Shown here in pieces: positions 53,726 to 63,020 of a DNA stretch of 64,000 bases (position 1 is the stretch's first letter; each line of letters opens with the position of its first letter). Location: assembly GCA_022651005.1 (NCBI GenBank), contig JALCQD010000003.1, forward strand, positions 186,001-250,000, given 5' to 3'. The notes beneath the pieces are model-generated. The model saw nothing but the letters and a program-made list of their open reading frames with translations. It had not been told where the DNA came from and did not search any database. Source of the stretch: Bifidobacteriaceae bacterium. Lineage in GTDB: Bacteria > Actinomycetota > Actinomycetes > Actinomycetales > Bifidobacteriaceae. The translations under genes and the position numbers were made by a program.

Positions 53726-55846
53726 GTGGCCCAGAACAACGACGAGTCGATGACCCCCGAAAATGAAGGAGTCAATCAGCCTGTTGATCAATCTGCAGAC
53801 GATCTCATCAACCAGGATGATCTGGCAGATGGCGAACTCAATTCAACAATGTCCCCAGGGCATTACAACGCCTCAGACCTGAAGGTTCTTGAGGGACTTG
53901 AGGCTGTCCGCATCAGGCCGGGCATGTACATCGGTTCAACGGGTCCGCGCGGCCTGCACCACTTGGTGTACGAAATCGTCGATAACTCCGTGGACGAGGC
54001 CCTTGCCGGGTACGCCAGCCATATTGAGGTCACCATTCTTGACGATGGTGGCATTCGTGTGGTGGACGATGGGCGAGGAATTCCCGTGGACGAGGTCCCC
54101 GGAGAGGGCAAGTCCGGCGTCGAGGTCGTAATGACGAAGCTGCACGCCGGCGGCAAGTTTGGCGGCGGCGGTTATGCAGTCTCTGGCGGCCTGCACGGTG
54201 TGGGCATTTCCGTTGTCAACGCGTTGTCAACGCGCGTCGATATTGAGGTGCACAGTCACGGATACGTCTGGACCCAGACGTTCAAGGATCAGCAGGCAGT
54301 TGCTCCTCTGAAGAAGGGTGCAGCTCTGGAAGATCCGGAAGAGACGGGGACATCTGTTACTTTCTGGGCGGATCCTGCAATCTTTGAGACCACGGATTAC
54401 GACTACGAGACGCTGCGCACGCGCTTCCAGCAGACGGCCTTCCTCAATAAGGGCCTGCGTATTTCTCTGACGGATTTGCGCAACCCCACTGATCAGGAAG
54501 ACGAAATCGCCTCCGACGGCGACGATGTGGTGTCCGAACTCGCCAACTCAGTTACCTACAAATACGACGATGGCATCAAGGACTACGTGCAGCACTTGGT
54601 GACCACCAAGCACGCCACTCCCGTCGTCGACGAGATCATTGACTTCGCGGCAGAAGACGTGAAGATTGGAATCTCTGCGGAAATCGCGCTCCAATGGACA
54701 ACGTCGTATTCGGAAACCGTGCGTACGTTCGCCAACACCATCACCACCACAGAGGGCGGAACCCACGAAGAGGGCTTCCGTGCTGCGCTTACGGGCCTTA
54801 TCAATCGCTATGCGCGGGACAAGGGAATCCTTAAAGACAAGGACGATAATCTCTCCGGCGACGATGTGCGCGAGGGCCTCGTGGCAGTTGTGTCTGTGAA
54901 GCTCACGAATCCTCAGTTTGAGGGTCAGACGAAGACGAAGCTCGGCAATTCCGAGGCGAAGACCTTCGTTCAGCGTGTGATGACGGACAAGCTCGGTGAC
55001 TGGTTCGACGCCCATCCGAACGACGCAAAATCCATCATCCAGAAGGGCATGGAGGCGTCTCGTGCGCGTCTCGCCGCCAAGAAGGCGCGCGAAACCACAC
55101 GCCGCAAGTCCATCTTCGAGAGTGCCGGCATGCCCGACAAGCTCAAGGACTGCCAGTCCAACGATCCCGCAGAGTGCGAACTCTTCATCGTGGAGGGCGA
55201 CTCCGCAGGTGGCTCCGCCATCCAGGGACGCAACCCCGAGATTCAGGCGATTCTGCCACTGCGTGGCAAGATTCTCAACACGGAACGCGCTTCGTTCGAC
55301 CGCATGATGAAATCGGATACCATCGAATCCCTCATCACTGCTATCGGTGCAGGGTATGGCGAAGAGTTCGACATCACCAAGGCGCGGTACCACAAGATCG
55401 TCATCATGGCTGATGCTGATGTCGACGGTGCTCACATTGCAACCCTGATTTTGACGCTGTTCTTCCGCTATATGCGTCCCATGATCACCGCTGGATACGT
55501 GTATGTGGCCATGCCTCCGCTCTACCGTCTCAAGTGGACCAAGGGCGAGCAGGATTACGTCTACACCGATGCCGAGCGCGACAAGGCACTGGCCGCGGGC
55601 AAGGCCGCTGGCCGCCAGCTGCCGAAGGGCGAGGGCATTCAGCGCTACAAGGGTCTGGGAGAGATGACGTATCAGGAGCTGTGGGAAACCACCATGGATC
55701 CGGATCATCGCATCGTCAAGCAGATCCACATCGAGGATGCTGCCGCAGCAGACGACACCTTCTCCATGCTGATGGGTGACGAGGTTGAGCCTCGACGCCT
55801 CTTCATCCAGCGCAACGCCAACGATGCAAGATTCATTGACGCCTGA
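53726..55846 (+). CDS. gyrB: DNA gyrase subunit B
   Basis: This 706-residue ATPase subunit has the GHKL motifs IVDNSVDEALAG and DDGRGIPV, and the TOPRIM site EGDSAGG. The GTG at 53726 is preferred because AAAGGAAAGG stands before it; the frame extends to 53684 with poorer signals. An N-terminal acidic extension of about 50 residues precedes the core. The 270-bp gap before it shows no other gene. Confidence 0.97.
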   Translation: MAQNNDESMTPENEGVNQPVDQSADDLINQDDLADGELNSTMSPGHYNASDLKVLEGLEAVRIRPGMYIGSTGPRGLHHLVYEIVDNSVDEALAGYASHIEVTILDDGGIRVVDDGRGIPVDEVPGEGKSGVEVVMTKLHAGGKFGGGGYAVSGGLHGVGISVVNALSTRVDIEVHSHGYVWTQTFKDQQAVAPLKKGAALEDPEETGTSVTFWADPAIFETTDYDYETLRTRFQQTAFLNKGLRISLTDLRNPTDQEDEIASDGDDVVSELANSVTYKYDDGIKDYVQHLVTTKHATPVVDEIIDFAAEDVKIGISAEIALQWTTSYSETVRTFANTITTTEGGTHEEGFRAALTGLINRYARDKGILKDKDDNLSGDDVREGLVAVVSVKLTNPQFEGQTKTKLGNSEAKTFVQRVMTDKLGDWFDAHPNDAKSIIQKGMEASRARLAAKKARETTRRKSIFESAGMPDKLKDCQSNDPAECELFIVEGDSAGGSAIQGRNPEIQAILPLRGKILNTERASFDRMMKSDTIESLITAIGAGYGEEFDITKARYHKIVIMADADVDGAHIATLILTLFFRYMRPMITAGYVYVAMPPLYRLKWTKGEQDYVYTDAERDKALAAGKAAGRQLPKGEGIQRYKGLGEMTYQELWETTMDPDHRIVKQIHIEDAAAADDTFSMLMGDEVEPRRLFIQRNANDARFIDA

Positions 55847-55854
55847 GACAGAGA

Positions 55855-55870
55855 TGTTTCACGTGAAACA
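55855..55870. other. parS site between gyrB and gyrA
   Basis: A perfect parS in the 69-bp gap between gyrB and gyrA, about 7.8 kb clockwise of dnaA. It is the only parS in this window found on the dnaN side of the origin. It lies 45 bp before the gyrA GTG start. Confidence 0.92.
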
Positions 55871-55915
55871 TCCCGGCAACGACATGACACCTTGTAAATC
55901 AGTGAAGGAATGACA

Positions 55916-58645
55916 GTGGCAGACGATAACGACACTACTAATTACGTCTCTGGTGACGACAATCCAGAGAACAGGCTGCAGGCGTCTCTCAGGCCTTCTG
56001 AGGGATTGCTGCCGGGAACGCGTGTTCAGCCGACAGACTTGCAGACAGAGATGCGCGAGTCTTATTTGGCTTATGCAATTTCGGTCATTGTGGAGCGCGC
56101 GCTTCCCGATATCCGCGATGGCATGAAGCCGGTGCATCGTCGCGTTGTGTACGCGATGTATGACGGCGGCTACCGTCCCGACCGCGGCTACAACAAGTGC
56201 TCCCGCGTAGTGGGCGACGTCATGGGTAAATATCACCCCCACGGCGACTCCGCCATCTACGACACCCTGGTGCGCATGGCGCAACCGTGGTCGATGCGCT
56301 ACATGCTCGTAGACGGTCAGGGCAACTTCGGTTCCCCGGGCAACGATCCCGCCGCCGCAATGCGTTACACGGAGTGCCGCATGGCGCCGCTCGCCATGGA
56401 AATGGTGCGAGACATCGAGAAGGACACCGTCGATTTCATTCCGAATTATGACGGCAAGACGCAGGAGCCCACGGTGCTGCCGTCGCGCTTCCCGAATCTG
56501 CTGGTCAATGGTTCTTCGGGCATCGCTGTCGGCATGGCAACGAACATTCCTCCGCACAACATGCGCGAGGTCGCTGACGGTGTGCATTGGGCGCTCGATC
56601 ATCCGGATGCCCCGCGCGAAGAGCTTCTCGAGAATCTCATCCGCATCATCAAGGGACCTGATTTCCCTACTGGTGCAACAATTCTCGGACACAAGGCCAT
56701 CGAGCAGGCCTATCGTACGGGCCGTGGCCTCATCACGATGCGCGCCGTTGTGAACACGGAGGAAATCCGCGGTCGCATGTGCCTCGTGGTTACCGAACTG
56801 CCCTATCAGGTCAATCCCGATAAGCTCGTCACCTCCATTCGCGAGGCCGTACGAGACGGCAAGATCACCGGAATCGCCGATATGCGCGACGAGACCTCTG
56901 GCCGCACCGGTCAGCGCCTCGTGTTGGTACTCAAGCGTGACGCCGTCCCGAAGGTTGTTCTCAACAATCTGTACAAGCACTCTCAGCTGCAGCTGACGTT
57001 CGGTGCCAACATGCTCGCACTGGTCGATGGCGTGCCGCGTACGCTGTCACTCGACGCGTTCATCCGTCATTGGGTGCGCCACCAGCTCGACGTGGTGCGT
57101 CGCCGCACTGCGTACCTCAAGCGCGAGGCTGAAGAGCGAGACCACATTCTGCAGGGCTATCTCAAGGCTCTCGACATGATCGAAGAGGTTATTGCCCTCA
57201 TCCGTGGCTCTCGTGACGTCGATACTGCGCGTACCGGCCTCATGGAGCTTCTCGATGTCGACCAGGTGCAGGCGGACGCGATTCTCGCCATGCAGCTGCG
57301 TCGTCTCGCCGCTCTTGAGCGCGAGAAGATTGTGGACGAGCACAACGAGTTGATGAAGAAGATCGCCGACTATGACGATATTCTTGCCAGCCCCGAGCGC
57401 CAGCGCACCATTGTGGGCGACGAGCTCGACGAAATCGTAGATAAGTATGGCGATGAGCGCCGTACGAAGATCTTGCCGTTCTCCGGAGATATGGCGGACG
57501 AGGATCTCATTGCAGAGCGCAACGTCGTCGTCACCGTGACGCACGCCGGCTTCATCAAGCGCACGCTGGCCGATGACTACCGCGCACAACACCGCGGTGG
57601 CAAGGGCATCAAGGGCGCCTCCCTGCGCGAGGACGATGTGGTGGATCACTTCCTCACCACGTCCACGCACAACTGGCTGCTGTTCTTCACGAACAAGGGC
57701 CGCGTCTACCGCATCAAGGGCTATGAGCTTCCGGAGGGATCCCGCGACGCCAAGGGACAGCACGTGGCAAACCTGCTGCAGTTCCAGCCCGACGAGTCGA
57801 TTCAGCAGGTGCTGTCCATCCCTGACTACAGCGCGGCCGAGTACTTAGTACTTGCTACACGTTCCGGCAGGGTGAAGAAGACGAAGCTCGCTGAATATGA
57901 TTCCACGCGTCAGGGTGGTCTCATTGCGGTGCGCTTGAACGAGGTTGGGTCGGACGATACCGACGCGGACGTCGTTGAGGTCGCGGATGGCGAAAACGGC
58001 AGCGATGTTGTGGCCGCTAATACCGACGAACTCGTAGGTGCCGCATTGTGCAACGCCGGCGACGACATCATCCTGGTGTCACATCACGGCATGAGCGTCA
58101 AGTTCTCCGCCAACGATGAGCAGCTGCGCCCGATGGGCCGTCAGACCGCCGGTGTGCAGGGCATGAAGTTCCGCGAGGGCGATTCGTTGCTCTCCATGGA
58201 CGTGATTCCTGCCGATTCCGACAAAGACCTGCTCGTGGTGACGAACGAGGGCTTCGCCAAGCGTACTGCGCTCAGTGAGTACCGCCTGCAGTCGCGTAAC
58301 GGCTTCGGCGTGAAGGCCATCAACCTCGTTGAAGGCCGCGGCTCGCTTGTGGGCGCGCTCGTGACCAGCGAAGATGACCAGATCATGGCCATCATGAAGT
58401 CCGGCAAGGTGATCCGCTCCAATGTGAATGAGATCAACCGCACTGGCCGCACCACGCAGGGTGTCACGCTCGCCAAGCCAGACAAGGGCGACGAGATTCT
58501 CTCCATCACGCTCAATGAAGATATTGACGAAGATGACGAGAACGCAGAAGGCGCTGAGGACACTGAGGGTGCCGTTGTTGCCAGCGATGGTGCAGATGCC
58601 ACTGAGAATGGTGCAGTGACGGAAGACCAGGAGTCGCAAGAATAG
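55916..58645 (+). CDS. gyrA: DNA gyrase subunit A
   Basis: This 909-residue subunit cuts and rejoins DNA through the active-site Tyr in MRYTECRM. The quinolone-determining region reads [10 protein letters not shown], with the usual Ser and Asp, so no common resistance change is seen. The C-terminal beta-propeller domain and a long acidic tail rich in Glu, Asp and Ala follow. The GTG at 55916 has AAGGA 7 nt upstream; an ATG 6 nt earlier lies almost on top of that site. Confidence 0.97.
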   Translation: MADDNDTTNYVSGDDNPENRLQASLRPSEGLLPGTRVQPTDLQTEMRESYLAYAISVIVERALPDIRDGMKPVHRRVVYAMYDGGYRPDRGYNKCSRVVGDVMGKYHPHGDSAIYDTLVRMAQPWSMRYMLVDGQGNFGSPGNDPAAAMRYTECRMAPLAMEMVRDIEKDTVDFIPNYDGKTQEPTVLPSRFPNLLVNGSSGIAVGMATNIPPHNMREVADGVHWALDHPDAPREELLENLIRIIKGPDFPTGATILGHKAIEQAYRTGRGLITMRAVVNTEEIRGRMCLVVTELPYQVNPDKLVTSIREAVRDGKITGIADMRDETSGRTGQRLVLVLKRDAVPKVVLNNLYKHSQLQLTFGANMLALVDGVPRTLSLDAFIRHWVRHQLDVVRRRTAYLKREAEERDHILQGYLKALDMIEEVIALIRGSRDVDTARTGLMELLDVDQVQADAILAMQLRRLAALEREKIVDEHNELMKKIADYDDILASPERQRTIVGDELDEIVDKYGDERRTKILPFSGDMADEDLIAERNVVVTVTHAGFIKRTLADDYRAQHRGGKGIKGASLREDDVVDHFLTTSTHNWLLFFTNKGRVYRIKGYELPEGSRDAKGQHVANLLQFQPDESIQQVLSIPDYSAAEYLVLATRSGRVKKTKLAEYDSTRQGGLIAVRLNEVGSDDTDADVVEVADGENGSDVVAANTDELVGAALCNAGDDIILVSHHGMSVKFSANDEQLRPMGRQTAGVQGMKFREGDSLLSMDVIPADSDKDLLVVTNEGFAKRTALSEYRLQSRNGFGVKAINLVEGRGSLVGALVTSEDDQIMAIMKSGKVIRSNVNEINRTGRTTQGVTLAKPDKGDEILSITLNEDIDEDDENAEGAEDTEGAVVASDGADATENGAVTEDQESQE

Positions 58646-58664
58646 TCTCGCGGGATCTTAATAT

Positions 58665-58702
58665 GGGGGCTTGTTTCACTTTATCCTGTGAAACAAGCCC
58701 CC
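58665..58702 (+). terminator. Strong hairpin after gyrA
   Basis: A perfect 15-bp stem, left arm GGGGGCTTGTTTCAC and right arm its complement, with an 8-nt loop. It lies 19 bp after the gyrA stop. No U-tract follows, but the stem is very stable. The arms contain TGTTTCAC, but the spacing shows it is not parS. Confidence 0.75.
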
Positions 58703-58881
58703 ACTCATATTGAGAATGAGTAAATAAAGAAACAACATGTTGATATTTTTTATGAGAAGAGTAATCTCCAAATAAGGCAACGAAGCCTTATAACTTGGAG
58801 CCTGCTAAGGCCTCAGTTGATCCCATTACTTGTAATTAGGAGCAAACTTCGTCAGATTTCTTACCCACTATCACGGAACTA

Positions 58882-59169
58882 TTGAGTTTGTTCGTCATCT
58901 TCATTGGGGGAGTTGTACTTAACACTGTATTGAAAATCTCCCAACGAAGTATTTTGGTACAAGCCGTGGATGGTGTGCAATTCCTGGCAGCGTCGTTCCT
59001 CTCCACTCTGGCAGTTTATGGTTCATACGAGATGGTTAAAGCTGTTATTAATCCTGATGTGGCAGATTTCTATGCTTCTTGGAAATATCTTCCGACAGGG
59101 ATTAATGGCGTTGTTCTTCTGGTCGTCTGTGCCTTTCTGGTCGGTTTACTGATTCGGAGGAAGAACTGA
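58882..59169 (+). CDS. Unknown small membrane protein
   Basis: This 95-residue ORF starts at TTG and has three hydrophobic segments (about residues 2-18, 28-46 and 71-90) and a basic end (RRKN). I do not recognise the family. It lies alone in an AT-richer patch between gyrA and the epimerase, bounded by two long hairpins (58665-58702 and 59175-59215). The TTG start lacks a clear Shine-Dalgarno (TTAGGAG lies about 40 bp upstream). It may be a degraded or mobile remnant, or a small membrane-effector gene. Confidence 0.5.
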   Translation: MSLFVIFIGGVVLNTVLKISQRSILVQAVDGVQFLAASFLSTLAVYGSYEMVKAVINPDVADFYASWKYLPTGINGVVLLVVCAFLVGLLIRRKN

Positions 59170-59174
59170 AGAAC

Positions 59175-59215
59175 TTGGTGGTGGGATCATTGATCGTAAA
59201 AGATCCCACCACCAA
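59175..59215. terminator. Bidirectional hairpin between the small membrane ORF and the antitoxin remnant
   Basis: A perfect 14-bp stem, TTGGTGGTGGGATC and its complement, lies 6 bp after the stop of the unknown membrane ORF and 22 bp from the stop of the opposite antitoxin remnant. It could end transcription from both sides. Confidence 0.7.
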
Positions 59216-59236
59216 CGTCAAAATCTTACCGACGAG

Positions 59237-59365
59237 TTAGTGCGCCGGCGTGATGATCATCTTGAGGTCAAGAGCCTTTAGAATCTTGGAAAACGTTGAA
59301 AGTGTGGGATTTCCGTCTTTGCCAAGCGCTCGGTAGAGGGCTCCGGGAAGATCCGAAGCCCTCAT
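59237..59365 (-). pseudogene. Truncated HigA-like addiction-module antitoxin
   Basis: A 42-residue ORF reads DLPGALYRALGKDGNPTLST and then FSKILKALDLKMIITPA, which is the C-terminal helix-turn-helix half of HigA-2-type antidote proteins. A full family member has about 100 residues. An in-frame stop directly precedes the ATG, so the N-terminal half and any toxin gene are gone. This is a remnant of a mobile toxin-antitoxin module next to the epimerase gene. Confidence 0.65.
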
Positions 59366-59384
59366 TTATTACTCCGCTGGCTGC

Positions 59385-60665
59385 TTACCTCGCTCGCTTC
59401 ACTGCGGTCGCAATCGACATCGCAGGATCGTTAAACGGAATTAGCGTGGACTGGAAGGCGTGATAGAGATCCGATTTTCCGGGCCACACCGTTCCGATGA
59501 CGTGGTTGGTAGCGTCGAGCTGATGGAACCAGGATCCGTTGACATGGTCTACGAGATGCTCGTCCATGAACTTGGTGAATGCGGCGTACCAGTCCGCATA
59601 CTCCTGCTTGCCCGTTATCTTGAACAGTGTGGAAGAGGTGTTGATAGCCTCCGCGATGGTCCAATGCATGCGATCGTGGACAACGGGATTGCCCTTCCAA
59701 TCCGTGGTGTACACGATGCCGGGCTGCCCATCCACGTTCCATCCGTCAGCAACGGCGCGGTTGAAGAGCTCCTGCGCGGCGTCAATATAGGGCTTTGCTT
59801 CTGCGGATTCTGCGCCGTATGTCGACAGAGCCCACTGAGCGATTAGGCGTGCCCACTCGATGCCGTGCCCCGGAGTAGCTCCGTACGGCTTGAACTGGTC
59901 GTCCTTGTTGTCGGCGTTGTACTCGAAATCTGGTACCCAATCCTGTGAAAAGTGTTCTGGGATGCGCCAACCGTTGCTCTTGGACCACTCGACCACGTTG
60001 TGTACGATGCGTCCCGCGCGCTTGCGATATTGTTCGTCGCCGGTAGCGTCCGCGATGGCGAGGAAGGCCTCAGTGGAATGCATATTGGCGTTGATGCCGC
60101 GGTAGGTGTCCTTCTGAGTCATCTCGGTGTTCCACGTGTCAACGGCCATGCCGGCGGCATCGTCCCAGAAGAACTTGTCGTATGTGGCAATGGCCTTCTC
60201 AAGAAGTTCCTCGGCACCCGGACGGCCAATAACATAGGCGGAGCTCGCTGCGAGCATCACAAAAGCGTGTTGGTAGCAGATCTTGTTGGGTTCTGGGCCG
60301 TTGAGATTGATGGAGGAGTACCAGCCGCCGTGGTCATCATCATGAAGTCGCCCATTGAGACCGGCGAGCATGGTGTCCACGATTTCGGTAGATCCTGGGA
60401 ATCCCAGCATGGCACCAATGGAATAGACGTGAGACATACGGCAACTAATCCAGGTATGAACGCCCTCGCTGACGTCAATGCGTCCGAAGTCGTCCAGCCA
60501 ACCGGCACCTCCCCATGGTGCCGCAACCCCGCGGCCGAAAGTGAGAAGGTTGTACGTCTGATCTGCCATGAAGAGACGATTCGCCTGGGTCCCAAGTTGA
60601 TACTTCTTGATGGATCCGAGCTGGGCGGGTGTGCGGTTGTCCTCATCGGAGGATGGTGATGACAT
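59385..60665 (-). CDS. AGE family epimerase/isomerase
   Basis: This 426-residue protein has the alpha6-alpha6 barrel style of N-acylglucosamine 2-epimerase and mannose/sulfoquinovose isomerases (YihS-like). Candidate catalytic His are in YQHAFVMLA, TPGHGIEWARL and DRMHWTIAEA. The sugar substrate cannot be told. It is unusual here, between gyrA and DUF3566, and carries its own operator-like repeat. Start at 60665 is set by GAAGGGAAG. Confidence 0.88.
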   Translation of the reverse strand: MSSPSSDEDNRTPAQLGSIKKYQLGTQANRLFMADQTYNLLTFGRGVAAPWGGAGWLDDFGRIDVSEGVHTWISCRMSHVYSIGAMLGFPGSTEIVDTMLAGLNGRLHDDDHGGWYSSINLNGPEPNKICYQHAFVMLAASSAYVIGRPGAEELLEKAIATYDKFFWDDAAGMAVDTWNTEMTQKDTYRGINANMHSTEAFLAIADATGDEQYRKRAGRIVHNVVEWSKSNGWRIPEHFSQDWVPDFEYNADNKDDQFKPYGATPGHGIEWARLIAQWALSTYGAESAEAKPYIDAAQELFNRAVADGWNVDGQPGIVYTTDWKGNPVVHDRMHWTIAEAINTSSTLFKITGKQEYADWYAAFTKFMDEHLVDHVNGSWFHQLDATNHVIGTVWPGKSDLYHAFQSTLIPFNDPAMSIATAVKRAR

Positions 60666-60687
60666 AAAAGCTTCCCTTCTTTGGGTT

Positions 60688-60709
60688 ATTAAATGATTTA
60701 ACATTTAAT
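60688..60709 (-). promoter_or_regulatory. Operator-like inverted repeat before the epimerase gene
   Basis: ATTAAATG and CATTTAAT are perfect 8-bp arms separated by 6 bp, ending 22 bp from the epimerase start. The sequence is highly AT-rich and is placed where a repressor would block transcription. The regulator is unknown (a ROK/NagC-like or other sugar regulator would fit). Confidence 0.5.
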
Positions 60710-60881
60710 GCGATGATACCGCTCTCGGTGGTCTTGCGTATGAGGGATGAGAGGTATCTGGCTCCTTGAGATTGTTAATAAGTTCCTAAAATATGACAAG
60801 TTATGCACATTGTTGATAACCTGTGGATATATTGTCTGTATAAAAGGTCTGAGAGGGCCATATCAAGGAGCGCGTGGTGAC

Positions 60882-61097
60882 ATGGCGAAAACTTTGATCA
60901 GCGTCAGAACCGACGCGGAACTCAAGGAGCGCTCCCAGAAACTGTTCGCGGACTTGGGGCTTGATCTCTCCACGGCCGTGAACATGTTTCTGCGCCAGTC
61001 ATTGGTGGACAACGGCATTCCTTTTCGCGTGAGCAAAGAGCGTCAGCCGGGTGTCCATCTCGATGTGAATTCGGGCACCCCTACGGCGCAGAGATAG
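60882..61097 (+). CDS. Orphan RelB/DinJ-family antitoxin
   Basis: This 71-residue protein begins AKTLISVRTDAELKERSQKL and contains LGLDLSTAVNMFLRQSL, which is the ribbon-helix-helix pattern of RelB/DinJ antitoxins. No RelE/YafQ toxin follows; the next gene is DUF3566. The start is at the ATG after an AAGGAG; longer frames are unsupported. Either a toxin was lost or the gene acts as a lone regulator. Confidence 0.8.
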   Translation: MAKTLISVRTDAELKERSQKLFADLGLDLSTAVNMFLRQSLVDNGIPFRVSKERQPGVHLDVNSGTPTAQR

Positions 61098-61192
61098 TGT
61101 GCAGGATGCCCGCAACGACGCGGATGGTCTGCAAATACTGATAATGTCACTTCCAGCAAAGCTATGAATCTGAGGCATTTCAAGGAGAGCAC

Positions 61193-61804
61193 ATGGCTGA
61201 CCAGATCAACAATGGATCCAATCTCATCGACCCGGCGAACGCTGCGCCCAATGCGGCCTCTGCGGAGACAGGTACTCCAGGCGCTGCTCGCTCCTCGGCC
61301 GATGGCGTGAACGTCCGATCGAAGTTGCCGTCGCTCGACGCACGCGTTCGGGTGAACTCGTCCTCAAACGCTTCCATGGAGGAGCCAAATGGCTCCAAGG
61401 GTCGTCGTCAGTCAGCGGCTGCGCCCTCCGTCGCCGTTCCCAAGGCCCGCCGCATGAAGCTGTCCCTCACCAAGGTAGATCCATGGAGCGTTGCCAAGGT
61501 GAGCTTCCTGCTCTCCATTGCCTTCGGTATCATCCAGATCATTGCCGTCTCCATCCTGTGGTGGCTGCTGTCGGCTGTGGGCCTTTTTGACAAGCTCAAC
61601 ACCGTGATTTCTTCGACGGGCCTCAGCTCAAGCGGAGTGGATGTGAACTCATTCCTCGGCTTCGGCCAGGTCATCAGCTGGGTCACTATCTTCGCGGTGT
61701 TCGAAGTGCTGCTCATCGTCATTTTGGCAACCGTGAGCGCCTTCCTTTACAACGTGGTGAGCTCATTGGTCGGCGGCGTGCACCTCACGCTCGGCGACGA
61801 CTGA
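61193..61804 (+). CDS. DUF3566 family membrane protein
   Basis: This 203-residue protein has an N-terminal disordered half and two transmembrane segments in the C-terminal half (about residues 105-130 and 160-190). DUF3566 proteins follow gyrA in most actinobacteria. Function is not known. An AAGGAGAG Shine-Dalgarno precedes the ATG. Here it is separated from gyrA by about 2.5 kb of accessory genes. Confidence 0.88.
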   Translation: MADQINNGSNLIDPANAAPNAASAETGTPGAARSSADGVNVRSKLPSLDARVRVNSSSNASMEEPNGSKGRRQSAAAPSVAVPKARRMKLSLTKVDPWSVAKVSFLLSIAFGIIQIIAVSILWWLLSAVGLFDKLNTVISSTGLSSSGVDVNSFLGFGQVISWVTIFAVFEVLLIVILATVSAFLYNVVSSLVGGVHLTLGDD

Positions 61805-61926
61805 GAAACAACGGAACCACTCCTCGGGATACCGAAACTCCATACGGAGTCATGTGTGAGAGTGCCGGCAGAGTTGCGGCGCGAGATCCATAGAACAAAA
61901 CCGTGACAGCAGAGATAGCAAGAAGA

Positions 61927-61942
61927 TAAGTAAGTAAGTAAG
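61927..61942. repeat. TAAG tetranucleotide repeat upstream of the VanZ-RDD gene
   Basis: Four direct copies of TAAG lie 15 bp before the VanZ-RDD ATG, where the ribosome binding site should be. Simple repeats of this kind can change length during replication and so alter expression; at only four units slippage would be rare. Confidence 0.55.
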
Positions 61943-61956
61943 AGAAGCAACGGACA

Positions 61957-62973
61957 ATGACCTTTATCAGCTCTTTCAGCAAGCCATTCATGATGTCGGT
62001 GCTCTTCGGCATCGTCGCCTCGGTGGTACTGACGCTGCCGATCCTCGCCGTGCTGTATCACCGTCGCAATCGTCTGCAAATCGGCACCATTCTCAGCGTA
62101 TATCTCTCCATCCTCTACGTTTTCGCACTCGCGTTCTTCACCCTGTATCCGCTGCCGTCCAACCCCGCACAGTACTGCGCCACGCATCATGTGTATCCTC
62201 AGCTCAATTGGCTCGGCTTCATCGACGACCTGCGCAGCGCTGGCAAGCGAGCCGTTCTGCAGATCGGCCTCAACGTTCTTTTCTTCGTGCCGCTCGGCTT
62301 CATTCTCAAGCGTCTGTTCCGCTGGCGCTGGTACGCCATCATCCCCATGGGCTTTGCCGTCTCGCTCCTTATTGAGACTTCGCAGGGCACGGGTCTCTTC
62401 GGCCTGTTCCCCTGCGCCTACCGCGTCTTCGACGTGGACGATCTTCTCTCCAATACGTCGGGTGCTGTGATCGGCCTGTGGCTCGCGTCGATGTGGAATC
62501 GTGTGGACCCGCCAGAGGAGGCAAACACCGAAACGGTGACGCGCCCCGGCCTCATCCGCAGGTTCGTTGCCTTCGTGGTGGATTATGTCCTCATCGTCGC
62601 TGCGAGCTTCCTTGTGTCGATTCCCCTGGCACTTCTTGTTGGTTCGACCACGGTGAATCAGACTATGGCAAATATCGTCACGTTCGTCATGTTCATCGTC
62701 GCAGAGGGCGTGATTCCGTGGTTCTCTCGCGGGCAGACGCTGGCCGGCCGCTTCGTGCACATGACGTGCGAAACGAAATATCGTGAACGGGGCCCGCGTG
62801 CGCTGTTCTACGTCATTCGCTTGGTGGTGTTGTACTGCGCGGTCTTCCTGCAGCACAACGGCTGGAATCTCATTCTCGTTCTGGTGCTGCTGGTGTTCTG
62901 GCTCATCAAGCGCTGCATGCCGTACGATCTGGTTCCAGGCGAGGAGTGGAGCCAGGAGGCCCCGCAGCAATAG
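61957..62973 (+). CDS. VanZ-like and RDD domain fusion membrane protein
   Basis: This 338-residue membrane protein joins a VanZ-like domain (about residues 30-180, four segments, including VLFFVPLGFILKRLF) and an RDD domain (about residues 205-330, opening RRFVAFVVDYVLI with the family Arg-Asp pattern). VanZ-like proteins can raise glycopeptide resistance; RDD proteins are poorly known membrane proteins, some linked with ion exchange. I cannot assign a function. It is the gene downstream of the TAAG repeat. Confidence 0.85.
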   Translation: MTFISSFSKPFMMSVLFGIVASVVLTLPILAVLYHRRNRLQIGTILSVYLSILYVFALAFFTLYPLPSNPAQYCATHHVYPQLNWLGFIDDLRSAGKRAVLQIGLNVLFFVPLGFILKRLFRWRWYAIIPMGFAVSLLIETSQGTGLFGLFPCAYRVFDVDDLLSNTSGAVIGLWLASMWNRVDPPEEANTETVTRPGLIRRFVAFVVDYVLIVAASFLVSIPLALLVGSTTVNQTMANIVTFVMFIVAEGVIPWFSRGQTLAGRFVHMTCETKYRERGPRALFYVIRLVVLYCAVFLQHNGWNLILVLVLLVFWLIKRCMPYDLVPGEEWSQEAPQQ

Positions 62974-63020
62974 GGGAGAGGGCCTAGTCCCGTTCGTCAA
63001 GTCTGTAAATCTGCATCCGC

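Noticed and set aside
54548-56980. Long minus-strand ORFs over gyrB and gyrA
   Set aside because: Shadows of gyrase genes; no ribosome site or family.
58665-58702. Sixth parS site after gyrA
   Set aside because: The arms contain TGTTTCAC and GTGAAACA, but 8 nt separate them; it is a hairpin, not parS.
61747-63000. 417-residue minus-strand ORF over VanZ-RDD
   Set aside because: Shadow of a membrane protein gene, with low-complexity charged sequence.
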